Assembly (NCBI RefSeq): GCF_003260125.1
Contig: NZ_QHKO01000002.1
Coordinates: 248,001-312,000, forward strand
Source: Lujinxingia litoralis
GTDB lineage: Bacteria > Myxococcota_A > Bradymonadia > Bradymonadales > Bradymonadaceae
Reading direction: 5' to 3'
Length of the DNA: 64,000 bases
Part shown: in pieces, positions 9,474 to 18,256 of the stretch
Position numbering within the stretch: position 1 is the first letter of the stretch
Layout: the number at the start of each line of letters is the position of its first letter
Translations under genes and position numbers: made by a program
Notes under the pieces: model-generated
Told to the model about the DNA's origin: nothing
Database searches by the model: none
The model's input: only the letters and a program-made list of their open reading frames with translations

Positions 9474-9971
9474 TCAGTCCTCGGTCAACGCGTGCCAGAC
9501 CTCCCCTTCGATCCAACCCATGCGACCGAAGCCGGCGACAAAACGCACCCGATCCACCCGCAGCACATACAGGTTGAAGTCCGCAAAGCCCACGTACCCC
9601 CGCGCCTGCGGGTGGCAGCGAAGGTAGTGCTCGCGCAGCGCCTCCAGCGCCTCTCCTCTCACGCTCTCCACTCGCCCCTGAAAGCTGGCCCGACCGCGCT
9701 CCAGCACCTCCCCCTCCCCCTGCGCGTCGGCGACCACCACCGAGGCCCGGGCGTCCACACGTAGGTTGCGGGTGTGCTCGGCCAGATCACTCAACAACAG
9801 CAGCAGGTCGCCCCCTTTCGGTGCCCCCGCCACGTCGACCACCGAGGCATAGGGGGTGCCTTCGGCGCGCCCCAGGGTGGCCAGCACCCCCGTGCGGGCC
9901 TCCTTGAGCAAGGCCCGAGCCTCGCTCCTCAGCTCCTCCAGCTCACCCGACTCTTTTTCACATTCCACCAT
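9474..9971 (-). CDS. Pyridoxamine 5'-phosphate oxidase-like split-barrel protein (HugZ-like)
   Basis: A 165-residue protein of the FMN-binding split-barrel superfamily. Recognisable parts are 'TGVLATLGRAEGTPYASVV' near the N-terminus, the central 'LLLLLSDLAEHTRNLRVDAR' and the C-terminal 'ADFNLYVLRVDRVRFVAGFG'. The C-terminal pattern resembles HugZ-type heme-degrading proteins more than true PdxH. The ATG at 9971 has a near-perfect AAGGAGG site 5-6 nt upstream; an in-frame TTG at 9995 lies upstream of that site and is rejected. It lacks the C-terminal HugZ extension, so flavin, heme or F420 as ligand is uncertain. It is divergent from the TPM gene at 10237. Confidence 0.75.
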   Translation of the reverse strand: MVECEKESGELEELRSEARALLKEARTGVLATLGRAEGTPYASVVDVAGAPKGGDLLLLLSDLAEHTRNLRVDARASVVVADAQGEGEVLERGRASFQGRVESVRGEALEALREHYLRCHPQARGYVGFADFNLYVLRVDRVRFVAGFGRMGWIEGEVWHALTED

Positions 9972-10170
9972 CTTCTCCTCCTTGTTTTGAGCCAAGTTCG
10001 ACCCTCATGACCGGGTGCGCGCCCCGCAAGCGCGCCCTCCTCACCTGCCAGCACCCGGGGTTGCCTGTCGGACTGGCCCCGGACTTCAAACTTACACTAA
10101 GGTAGCGCTTCAACATGTCCAAAACGCGCCGCTTAAGCCCTTCTCCCTGATGGGGGGGGACAAGGGAACG

Positions 10171-10196
10171 ACGCCGTGAGCAGAAGCTCACGGCGT
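10171..10196. promoter_or_regulatory. Perfect hairpin in the leader of the first TPM gene
   Basis: ACGCCGTGAG (10171-10180) pairs perfectly with CTCACGGCGT (10187-10196) around a 6-nt loop, 40 bp before the ATG at 10237. No T-run follows on the plus strand, so it is not a classic terminator for plus-strand transcription. It could be a leader structure or a protein-binding dyad; function is not shown by sequence. Confidence 0.6.
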
Positions 10197-10236
10197 AATA
10201 TTGCTCTCACACGCTTACCTGTCAGGGAGACATGAC

Positions 10237-11106
10237 ATGCGCCACCTTTCTCTCCAATGCCTGATGATGCTGGTTCTGACCCTGGTGGCCTCCTCCGCAC
10301 TTGCCCTCAGCGTCGAGGAGGTCCCCAATCCTCGCCACGTCAATGCCTGGGTCACCGACCACGCCGACATCCTCACCCCGGAGCAAGAGCTCGAGCTCAA
10401 CACCATGCTCCACGAGCTCGAACACCTCACATCGGTCGAGGTCGCCCTCGTCACCCTCCACAGCGTCGATGCCCCCACCCCAAAGGACTTCGCCACGCGC
10501 CTCTTTAACTACTGGGGCGTCGGCAAAGAGGAGCTCAACAACGGACTCCTGGTCCTCCTCGTCATGGACGAGCGCCGCCTGGAGATGGAAACCGGCTACG
10601 GCCTCGAAGGCGTGTTGACCGATGGCTGGCTCGCCACAATCCAGGCCGAACACATGGTCCCCCACTTCAAAGAAGGTCAATTTGGCATCGGCCTGACCAG
10701 CGGCCTCGCCGAGATCTACAGGCGGCTCACGCCCCACCCCCTCCCAACACCTCACCCCGGTCCGGCGCTCCCCCCCACGAGCGAGGACGCCTGGCCCGGG
10801 GGCGCCGGCCTCGCCGATTTCGCAGCGGTCTCCAGCCTCGCCGACTTCAACGACCTCCTCGACCTCGTTGCTCGCGAAGGCATCAACGCCGCCGACTTCA
10901 ACGACCGCGTCGAAACTCAACCCCCGAACACCTGCGTCTCCTGCTCCTGCCTCTCTTTCATGTTCATCCTCCTGCTCTACCTCCGGATCGCCGCCCGACG
11001 CGTCGGCATCCACTTCGGCGGGAGCATCGGCGGCGGTGGCGGTGGCGGTGGGGGCTCTTTTGGCGGCGGCCGCTCCGGGGGCGGGGGCTCCGGCTCCAGC
11101 TGGTAA
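10237..11106 (+). CDS. TPM-domain membrane protein (YgcG-like), copy 1
   Basis: A 289-residue protein with a Sec signal peptide (MRHLSLQ...ASSALA). A TPM domain follows at about 25-165 ('VNAWVTDHADILTPEQE', 'RRLEMETGYGLEGVLTDGW', 'FGIGLTSGLAEI'). Then come a linker, one transmembrane segment (LSFMFILLLYLRIAA) and a Gly-rich tail ending GGGGSGSSW. This topology is family-typical: an extracytoplasmic TPM domain anchored by one C-terminal helix. TPM proteins include acid phosphatases such as plant TLP18.3 and bacterial proteins linked to membrane or photosystem maintenance; the activity here is unknown. AGGGAGAC before 10237 supports the start. A close paralogue lies at 11585-12865. Confidence 0.85.
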   Translation: MRHLSLQCLMMLVLTLVASSALALSVEEVPNPRHVNAWVTDHADILTPEQELELNTMLHELEHLTSVEVALVTLHSVDAPTPKDFATRLFNYWGVGKEELNNGLLVLLVMDERRLEMETGYGLEGVLTDGWLATIQAEHMVPHFKEGQFGIGLTSGLAEIYRRLTPHPLPTPHPGPALPPTSEDAWPGGAGLADFAAVSSLADFNDLLDLVAREGINAADFNDRVETQPPNTCVSCSCLSFMFILLLYLRIAARRVGIHFGGSIGGGGGGGGGSFGGGRSGGGGSGSSW

Positions 11107-11133
11107 TCCCTCTCCTGCGCTCAACCCGTTTGG

Positions 11134-11163
11134 GAGCCGGCCCCCCGAGGGGCCGGCTCGTTG
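11134..11163 (+). terminator. GC-rich hairpin after TPM copy 1
   Basis: A perfect 11-bp stem, GAGCCGGCCCC (11134-11144) with GGGGCCGGCTC (11149-11159), lies 27 bp after the stop codon. Only a short T stretch follows, so termination may be partial. A near-identical hairpin follows TPM copy 2. Confidence 0.65.
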
Positions 11164-11260
11164 CGTTAGACAGCCCCCAAACGCCGTCGACCATCTGTCC
11201 GGCCAGCGCGAACCCGCAAAACCACCCGCATCGAAGGTCTGGCTGGCTCTCACCACCGAC

Positions 11261-11271
11261 TTTACACTAAG
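11261..11271 (+). promoter_or_regulatory. Shared TTTACACTAAG element upstream of TPM copies
   Basis: TTTACACTAAG at 11261 matches CTTACACTAAG at 10091 upstream of TPM copy 1, and a related TTTACACACTTAAT at 11554 precedes copy 2. It may be a conserved promoter element (TACACT could serve as a -10), carried along with the duplicated genes. No good -35 is evident. Confidence 0.4.
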
Positions 11272-11357
11272 ATGCATTCACTCCATGCCCCATCAACGCG
11301 GGAAACGAACGTGTCGCCACCTGCCCTGAGCACGGTATCCACTTCGATAATTCTCCA

Positions 11358-11400
11358 GTCAGGGAGACGCTCATGCGCTGGCTCCAGCTGGTAGTCCCTC
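11358..11400 (+). pseudogene. Collapsed remnant of a third TPM gene copy
   Basis: The sequence GTCAGGGAGAC followed by an ATGCGC start (ATG at 11373) matches the ribosome site and start of TPM copy 1. It is joined almost directly to GGCTCCAGCTGGTAGTCCCT, which matches the last codons, stop and 3' flank of copy 1 (GSSW-stop). Practically the whole coding region between is missing. This looks like the scar of a near-complete internal deletion of a third tandem copy. The remaining frame from 11373 (45 codons) has no similarity to the family and is not regarded as coding. Confidence 0.65.
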
Positions 11401-11451
11401 GCTGCTGCGCGCTCGGGCGACGACGCCTCAAAACGCACCAGACGCCCGGAA

Positions 11452-11480
11452 GTAGCGCTGGTATGCTGTACCAGCGCTAC
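11452..11480. promoter_or_regulatory. Perfect 12-bp hairpin between TPM copies
   Basis: GTAGCGCTGGTA (11452-11463) and TACCAGCGCTAC (11469-11480) form a perfect stem around TGCTG. No T-run follows. It stands about 70 bp after the collapsed copy and 105 bp before the start of TPM copy 2, in the same relative place as the hairpin at 10171-10196 before copy 1, although the sequences differ. Confidence 0.55.
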
Positions 11481-11584
11481 TCACGACCTAATAAGATGCC
11501 CCCAACATGATCCTGGTCGTGACGCCTTACACCGCTCCGAAACGCGGAATCGCTTTACACACTTAATTTGTCAGGAAGACGTAC

Positions 11585-12865
11585 ATGCACCATCTCCGCC
11601 TGCTGGGCCTTATCATCACATTCCTGAGCTTTGCGGCCTCATCCGCGTTCGCGCTCAGCGTTGAAAAGGTCCCCAACCCCCGCCACACCAACGCCTGGGT
11701 CACCGACCAGGCCAACATCCTCTCCCCGACGCAAGAGGAAGAGCTCAACACCATGCTTGGCGAGCTCGAAGCCCAGACCTCCGTCGAGATCGCCCTCGTC
11801 ACCCTCGACACCATAGATGCGGGCACGCCAAAAGACTTTGCTACCAGCCTCTTCAACCACTGGGGCGTCGGCAAGAAGGGGGCCGACAACGGACTCCTGG
11901 TCCTCCTCGTCATGAGTGAGCGCCGCCTGGAGATGGAAACCGGCTACGGCCTCGAAGCGGTACTCTCCGATGGCTGGCTCGCCGCCACCCAGGCCAATCA
12001 CATGGTCCCCCATTTCAAAAAGGGGAACTTTGGCACCGGCCTGACCCGCGGCCTGGCCGCGATCAACACCCGGGTGAGCACGCACTCGGCCACTCCCCGA
12101 GCCGACACTTCCCCGGCCGGCGACGAGACTCCAAAATCCGCCCTGGCCCACCTGGTCGACTCCTCCGGCGGCGACTCCCAAACGCGATCCGCAGATGAAA
12201 CGGGCGAGAACTTCGCGTCCTCGTGTTGCTGTGTCTCGCTTCTCCTGCTCGTCCTCCTCTGGCGGATCCGCAAGCGCCGACGTCGCCGGCGTTGCCCCAG
12301 ATGCGATCACAAGATGGTGCCGATGCCCGACGCGGAGATCGACCGTCGCCTCACGCCAGGGCACCGCCTGGAGCGCGAGCTCGGCTCCCGTCTCTTTCTC
12401 TTCGAAGAGTGTCCCGAGTGCCACTACGTCGACGACCTTGTGCAAAAGCCCAACTCCGCCTACAAAACCTGCCCTTCGTGCTCCTACCTCACCTTAAAGA
12501 TTCGCGTCGAAGAGCTGTTCCCCGCGACCACCACGTCTGGCGGGCGTCGAAGGATCTTCCAGACGTGTCTGCACTGCGATTTTGAAGACCACGACGACGA
12601 GGCAACCCCGCGAGTTCAGGTCCAGGCCCCGGTCCAGAGCTCCTACTCGCCACCCCGGCGCCGCCATCGCAAGCGCGAGCGCAAGCGGGAGCGGCACGAC
12701 TCCTCCCCGGGGCTCTTCAGCTTCGGCTCGTCCTCATCCCACGACGATGACGACGACCATAACCGCCGCCCCCCCTCCGGCGGCTCTTCCGGACGTTCCT
12801 CCGGCGGCGGTGGCTCCTTTGGCGGCGGCCGCTCCGGGGGCGGAGGCGCCGGCTCCAGCTGGTAG
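11585..12865 (+). CDS. TPM-domain membrane protein with zinc-ribbon insertion, copy 2
   Basis: A 426-residue paralogue of the 10237 product, with nearly the same N-terminal ~160 residues (signal peptide, 'VTDQANILSPTQEEEL', 'RRLEMETGYGLEAVLSDGW') and the same Gly-rich tail (FGGGRSGGGGAGSSW). Between the transmembrane helix (SCCCVSLLLLVLLWRI) and the tail lies an insertion of about 170 residues on the cytosolic side. It has Cys pairs CPRC, CPEC, CPSC and CLHC (two zinc ribbons), followed by Arg- and Asp/His-rich segments. Zinc ribbons C-terminal to TPM domains are known in some family members. CAGGAAGACGTAC before the ATG fits the copy 1 leader. Likely arisen by tandem duplication of an ancestor, with loss or gain of the ribbon. 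Confidence 0.83.
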   Translation: MHHLRLLGLIITFLSFAASSAFALSVEKVPNPRHTNAWVTDQANILSPTQEEELNTMLGELEAQTSVEIALVTLDTIDAGTPKDFATSLFNHWGVGKKGADNGLLVLLVMSERRLEMETGYGLEAVLSDGWLAATQANHMVPHFKKGNFGTGLTRGLAAINTRVSTHSATPRADTSPAGDETPKSALAHLVDSSGGDSQTRSADETGENFASSCCCVSLLLLVLLWRIRKRRRRRRCPRCDHKMVPMPDAEIDRRLTPGHRLERELGSRLFLFEECPECHYVDDLVQKPNSAYKTCPSCSYLTLKIRVEELFPATTTSGGRRRIFQTCLHCDFEDHDDEATPRVQVQAPVQSSYSPPRRRHRKRERKRERHDSSPGLFSFGSSSSHDDDDDHNRRPPSGGSSGRSSGGGGSFGGGRSGGGGAGSSW

Positions 12866-12902
12866 CGCCTCCTCACATCTCACAATACAGCACGCGCGCT
12901 CC

Positions 12903-12931
12903 ACGAGCCGGCCCCCCAAAGGCCGGCTCGT
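12903..12931 (+). terminator. GC-rich hairpin after TPM copy 2
   Basis: A perfect 11-bp stem, ACGAGCCGGCC (12903-12913) with GGCCGGCTCGT (12921-12931), lies 37 bp after the stop codon. It is related in sequence to the hairpin after copy 1, with no T-run beyond TCACC. Confidence 0.6.
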
Positions 12932-13148
12932 CACCTCTGGTTCCCCGTGTCCCCCCGCGGGCCAACCTCCCCACCGGCAAGGCTCACGTCAGCCCCCCCT
13001 CTCACAGACATCTCGCGGTGTTCAAACGGGTTTGAACATGCCCGAGAACGTGGTAATCCCTGCCCTCGACCGCGCCGCTATCGGCCCGGCCCATACCTGG
13101 TGCTCTTCCCCTGCCCGATAATCTGTCTCTGATGAGGAGTTGCTCAAC

Positions 13149-14051
<903 letters not shown>

Positions 14052-14151
14052 CCCCGTTGAGCCCATCGCCCCCACGCGTTCGCCCCCCCCGGCGACGCGT
14101 GCTCCGGCGATGGGCTCCGGGCGCTCTCACCGACGTCTGAGCAGTCTCCCC

Positions 14152-15504
14152 ATGGCCAACCACCTCTCCGCCAGTTCGCCAGCCCCCTTGCGCTGGCTGC
14201 GCCCCGATGTGCAGCCTTCGTTCGCGCTTCTGGATACTCGCGAACTTTTTGAACGCGGGCGTCACGCCGGGCGCGCCTTCTTCCTGCGCACGCCCGCCGG
14301 CGAAGGCTGGGAGAGTGAAGAGCTCCTGGGGCTGGGCTGCGCCCGGGAGTATGCGGGCCCTGGCGCCCTGGCCTCAGCGGCCCCGGCCTTACAGGCGTTG
14401 CGCCAACACACCCCGGCGCTCCCGCAAGACCTTCGTCTCCTGGCCTGGACCGCCTTTGACCCGACCTACGACCGTACACACGACACCACCTGGGCCGACT
14501 TCACCCCGCAATCCCTCTACCTGCCCGAGCTGCTGGTCCTGCGACGCGGCGACCACACCACGATCCTCGTCTGCGCGGCGAGTGAGCCTCCGCAACAGGT
14601 CTTTCAACGCTGGCTCAGCGTTCTGGACAGCCCCCACTCCGCACCGCCCCCGGCGTCCACACCGGCCTCATCGTCCTTTGCACTCGCCGACGAACACCGA
14701 CGCTTTACCGAAAACGTCGCTCACTTTGTGGCCAACCCCGACCTGGGCAAAGTCGTCTTCGCCCGTCGCGACGCACGCCCGGGCGTCGCCGACGCCCGGA
14801 TGCCCGCCATCCTCGACGGACTCCACCAACGCTACCCGGAATGCGCGATCTACGCGCTGAGCCCTCGCCACGGGGCTCCGGTCTTTGTGGGCGCCACCCC
14901 CGAAACCCTCGTCAGCGCCCGCGACGCTCAACTCCACACGATGGCCCTGGCCGGAACCACCCGGGGACGCAGCGCCCCCGATTCCCCGGAACGCCGCGCC
15001 GCCGAAGCAGCCCTGCTCGCCAGTCCCAAAGACCGCGACGAACACCACTTCGTCGTCGACATGATCGCCTCGGCCCTGCGCGAACTCGGCGCCGAACCTC
15101 ACCACGGCGACGCCCCGCAGATCAAAGTCCTGGCCAACGTCTCCCACCTGGAGACCCCCGTCCATGCCCCGCTCACCCCGGCCTTCGGACTCCTGGACGC
15201 CCTCGATGCCCTCCATCCCACCCCGGCCGTCTGCGGGCAGCCTCGCGATCAGGCTCGCCAGCGCATCGCCCAACGCGAGGGGTTCGACCGGGGCCTCTAC
15301 GCCGGCCCCCTGGGAACCATGAACCTGGCCGGGGAAGGTCGCTTCTTTGTCGCCCTTCGCTGCGGACTCCTCTCCCAGAGCGGCACCCTCCTCTTTGCCG
15401 GCGCGGGAATCACCGCCGAAAGCGATCCTCAGGTCGAGTGGGACGAAACCGGCGCCAAGCTCGCCGCCCTGGGCAGCGTGCTCAGCCAGGAGGCCCACCC
15501 ATGA
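14152..15504 (+). CDS. menF: Isochorismate synthase MenF
   Basis: A 450-residue chorismate-binding enzyme that converts chorismate to isochorismate, the committed step to menaquinone. The catalytic C-terminal half shows 'LGKVVFARRD', 'VGATPETLVSARD', 'LAGTTRGR', 'DEHHFVVDMI', 'HPTPAVCGQPRDQA' and 'GFDRGLYAGPLG'. The start is taken at ATG 14152 (MANHLSAS). An in-frame ATG at 14110 is possible, as neither has a strong ribosome site. Its stop overlaps the menD start as ATGA, so translation is probably coupled. Confidence 0.93.
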   Translation: MANHLSASSPAPLRWLRPDVQPSFALLDTRELFERGRHAGRAFFLRTPAGEGWESEELLGLGCAREYAGPGALASAAPALQALRQHTPALPQDLRLLAWTAFDPTYDRTHDTTWADFTPQSLYLPELLVLRRGDHTTILVCAASEPPQQVFQRWLSVLDSPHSAPPPASTPASSSFALADEHRRFTENVAHFVANPDLGKVVFARRDARPGVADARMPAILDGLHQRYPECAIYALSPRHGAPVFVGATPETLVSARDAQLHTMALAGTTRGRSAPDSPERRAAEAALLASPKDRDEHHFVVDMIASALRELGAEPHHGDAPQIKVLANVSHLETPVHAPLTPAFGLLDALDALHPTPAVCGQPRDQARQRIAQREGFDRGLYAGPLGTMNLAGEGRFFVALRCGLLSQSGTLLFAGAGITAESDPQVEWDETGAKLAALGSVLSQEAHP

Positions 15505-17369
15505 CCTCTCCCACCCCGACCTGGCCGAACGTCAACACCCTCTGGGCTCAGGCGCTGGTCGACGAACTCGCCCGCGCCGGGCTTCGTCACGTCTGCATCA
15601 GCCCGGGGTCGCGCTCCACCCCCCTGGTGGTCGCTTTCGCCAACCACCCCGACATTGACGATATCTCCATCATCGATGAAAGGCAGGCCGCGTTCTTCGC
15701 GCTGGGGTTGAGTCAAACAACCGGCATCCCCACTGCACTGCTTTGCACCTCGGGTACCGCGGGCGCCAATTACTTCCCGGCCATCTGCGAGGCCTCTCGC
15801 TCCGCGCTTCCCCTCCTCGTCCTCACCGCCGATCGCCCGCCGCACCTCCACGGCTGCGGGGCCCCCCAGGCCATGGACCAGGCGCGCCTCTTTGGTACCC
15901 ACACCCGCTGGTTCCATCAGGTCGCCGAGCCCGAACCTACCCCCGAGAAACTGCGTTACCTGCGCACCATCGCTTGCCGAGCTCTCGCGCTCGCCAGGGG
16001 CCCCCAGCCCGGCCCGGTCCACCTGAACCTCCCCTTTCGAAAGCCCCTGGAGCCGACAGCGCTGCCCGCGCACCATCGCGATGCGGTCCCTGCCGACTTT
16101 GCCCTCGCACACCCCCTGGCCGCCCGGGGGCGCCCCGATGGCCGGCCTTACCTGCACCTCCCCTCACCGGAGCTGCACGCCGACGACACCACGATCGGCG
16201 CGCTCGCCAGCCTCCTGGCGCAAGCGCAACGCCCGCTCATCCTGGCCGGCGCCGACCCCCATGGCCACGCCTACGCCGAGGACCTGCGCGCGCTGGCCAC
16301 TCGCCTGGGCGCGCCGCTGATCGCCGAGCCCACCTCCGGGCTCCGCGCCCTGACCGACGCCGATGCCTCCTCCTTGCGCACCGGCGATCTCCTCTTTGAG
16401 AGTAAACTCTACACCCGGCACGGCGCGCCGGATCTGGTGCTGCGCACAGGCAAAGCCCCCCTGAACTGGGCCGCCGCTCGCCAGGCCCGCACCTGGCACG
16501 CCACCACCACGGTGATTCTCAACCCCGAGCCCGAAACCACCGATCCCGATCACCTGGCCGCCTGGCACGTGCAGGCCGCCCCCCGAACCACGCTCCGCGC
16601 CCTGTTGGCCAGAATCTCCCACACGCCCTCGCCACGGAGCTCCTGGCTGCAAACGCACCTCCAGGCTGACGCACACGTCCAAACCTCCCTCGGCCACGAG
16701 TTCGCCACCCTGGAAGACGAGGCGCCCGAGTTCCTGGCCAGCGCACAGATCTGGCACGAACTCGGTCAGGCCCTCCCCGACCACGCAGCACTCTTTGTCT
16801 CCAACTCCATGCCCATCCGCGACGTCGATACTTTCATGGCACTCCGCCACACCCCCATCGACGTGCATTTCAACCGCGGCGTCAACGGCATCGACGGCAT
16901 CATCGCCTCCGGACTCGGCGTGGCCTACGCGCGCAACGCCGCGGGCCTCCAGGCTCCCACCGTCATCGCCCTGGGGGATGTGGCCCTCCGCCACGACCTC
17001 TCCTCGCTCGCGCTGGCTCACGAACTTGATCTTCCGGTGCTTGTGCTCGTCCACGACAATGAAGGCGGCGCCATCTTCGATTACCTGCCCATCGCGCACT
17101 TTGACGACGTGCACACCCGCCACTTTCTGACCTCGGCCCGCGCCCCGATCGATACTTCGTCACCGGCGCTGGCCTCCGTCTCCAGCGCCAACACCCCGGC
17201 CCGGCTTCGCCAGGCCCTGCAACGCTTTATCAACGCCCCCTCGTTTCAGATCATCTGCGCCCGCACCGAGCGCGCCCGCGACAAACACATCCGCGCCCAC
17301 CTGCGCGAGCGCGGCGCCCGGGCGGCACTGCCTACCCAGAACACGACCGACCTTCAGGAATCCCGCTGA
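15501..17369 (+). CDS. menD: SEPHCHC synthase MenD
   Basis: A 622-residue ThDP-dependent enzyme that adds 2-oxoglutarate-derived succinic semialdehyde to isochorismate. The N-terminus has the family hallmark 'HVCISPGSRSTPL', then 'ALLCTSGTAGANYFPA' and 'LTADRPPHLHGCGAPQAMDQ'. The C-terminal part has 'VSNSMPIRDVDTF', 'NRGVNGIDGIIASGLGVAYA' and 'LGDVALRHDLSSL' (Mg-ThDP site). The ATG at 15501 overlaps the menF stop by four bases and has AGGAGG upstream. It is longer than E. coli MenD (556 residues), mainly through linker sequence near residues 190-220 and the C-terminal tail. Confidence 0.96.
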   Translation: MTSPTPTWPNVNTLWAQALVDELARAGLRHVCISPGSRSTPLVVAFANHPDIDDISIIDERQAAFFALGLSQTTGIPTALLCTSGTAGANYFPAICEASRSALPLLVLTADRPPHLHGCGAPQAMDQARLFGTHTRWFHQVAEPEPTPEKLRYLRTIACRALALARGPQPGPVHLNLPFRKPLEPTALPAHHRDAVPADFALAHPLAARGRPDGRPYLHLPSPELHADDTTIGALASLLAQAQRPLILAGADPHGHAYAEDLRALATRLGAPLIAEPTSGLRALTDADASSLRTGDLLFESKLYTRHGAPDLVLRTGKAPLNWAAARQARTWHATTTVILNPEPETTDPDHLAAWHVQAAPRTTLRALLARISHTPSPRSSWLQTHLQADAHVQTSLGHEFATLEDEAPEFLASAQIWHELGQALPDHAALFVSNSMPIRDVDTFMALRHTPIDVHFNRGVNGIDGIIASGLGVAYARNAAGLQAPTVIALGDVALRHDLSSLALAHELDLPVLVLVHDNEGGAIFDYLPIAHFDDVHTRHFLTSARAPIDTSSPALASVSSANTPARLRQALQRFINAPSFQIICARTERARDKHIRAHLRERGARAALPTQNTTDLQESR

Positions 17370-18256
17370 TGACCTCCACACCCGGCCCTGTAAAATCGTG
17401 GCTCCTCGCCAGCCGCCCCAAAACCCTGCCCGCCGCCGCGGTCCCCGTGGTCGTGGGCAGCGCTGTAGCCTTTGGCCAGCAGAAGTTTGCCCTCGGCCCG
17501 GCTCTGGCGGCGCTCGCCGGCGCGGCGCTCATTCAGATCGGCACCAACTTCGCCAACGACTACTTCGACGCGAAGAGCGGCGCCGACAACGAAAACCGCC
17601 TCGGCCCCACCCGCGCTGTCCAGGCCGGACTGGTCACCCCCAACGCCATGAAGTGGGCCACTGTCCTGGCCTTTCTCGCCTCGGCCCTCGTGGGGCTCTA
17701 CCTCATCGGCGTCGGCGGCTGGCCGATCCTCGTCATCGGCATCCTCTCCATCCTCTCGGGCATCGCCTACACCGGCGGCCCCTACCCCCTGGGCTACAAC
17801 GGGTTGGGCGACGTCTTCGTGTTCATCTTCTTCGGCTTGATCGCCGTCACCGCCACCCACTACGTTCAGGCCCTGAGCTTCTCGGTAGAGGCCCTGGTCG
17901 CCTCGGTACCCATCGGCCTGCTCTCCACCGCAATCCTCATCGTCAACAACTACCGCGACATCGATACTGACCGCGTCGCCCACAAAAACACGCTTGCAGT
18001 CCGACTGGGGCGATCCGCCACGCGTAAACAGTACGCCATCACGGTGCTGGGAGCGTATGCTGTCCCCCTTGCGCAGGTCCTTGCCGGCCTCTCCAGCATC
18101 TGGGTCCTCCTACCCCTGCTGAGCCTGCCTCTCGCGTTCAAAAACATCCGCGCACTGGCTCGCCTCGAAGGCCCCGCACTCAACCCCCTGCTGGCACGCA
18201 CCGCCGGTCTGCTCACCCTCTTCGGCCTGCTCTACGCCATCGGATTTACCCTGTGA
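17369..18256 (+). CDS. menA: 1,4-dihydroxy-2-naphthoate polyprenyltransferase MenA
   Basis: A 295-residue UbiA-superfamily integral membrane prenyltransferase that attaches the polyprenyl tail to DHNA. About eight or nine transmembrane segments are visible, with the two Asp-rich Mg-diphosphate motifs: 'NFANDYFDAKSGAD' in the first half and 'LIVNNYRDIDTDRVAHK' in the second. 'RPKTLPAAAVPVVVGSA' at the N-terminus is typical. The start codon shares one base with the menD stop (TGATG), pointing to coupled translation. Confidence 0.96.
   Translation: MTSTPGPVKSWLLASRPKTLPAAAVPVVVGSAVAFGQQKFALGPALAALAGAALIQIGTNFANDYFDAKSGADNENRLGPTRAVQAGLVTPNAMKWATVLAFLASALVGLYLIGVGGWPILVIGILSILSGIAYTGGPYPLGYNGLGDVFVFIFFGLIAVTATHYVQALSFSVEALVASVPIGLLSTAILIVNNYRDIDTDRVAHKNTLAVRLGRSATRKQYAITVLGAYAVPLAQVLAGLSSIWVLLPLLSLPLAFKNIRALARLEGPALNPLLARTAGLLTLFGLLYAIGFTL

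Larger units (their letters stand above)
11107..11584. other. Intergenic region between TPM copies
   Basis: These 478 bp hold the terminator hairpin of copy 1, the repeated TTTACACTAAG element, the collapsed third copy, a perfect 12-bp hairpin and the leader of copy 2 (GTCAGGAAGAC before the ATG at 11585). I see no intact gene. Confidence 0.7.

Noticed and set aside
11373..11510. 45-codon frame starting at the collapsed TPM copy
   Set aside because: Only the start and a few nucleotides match the family; the encoded peptide does not.
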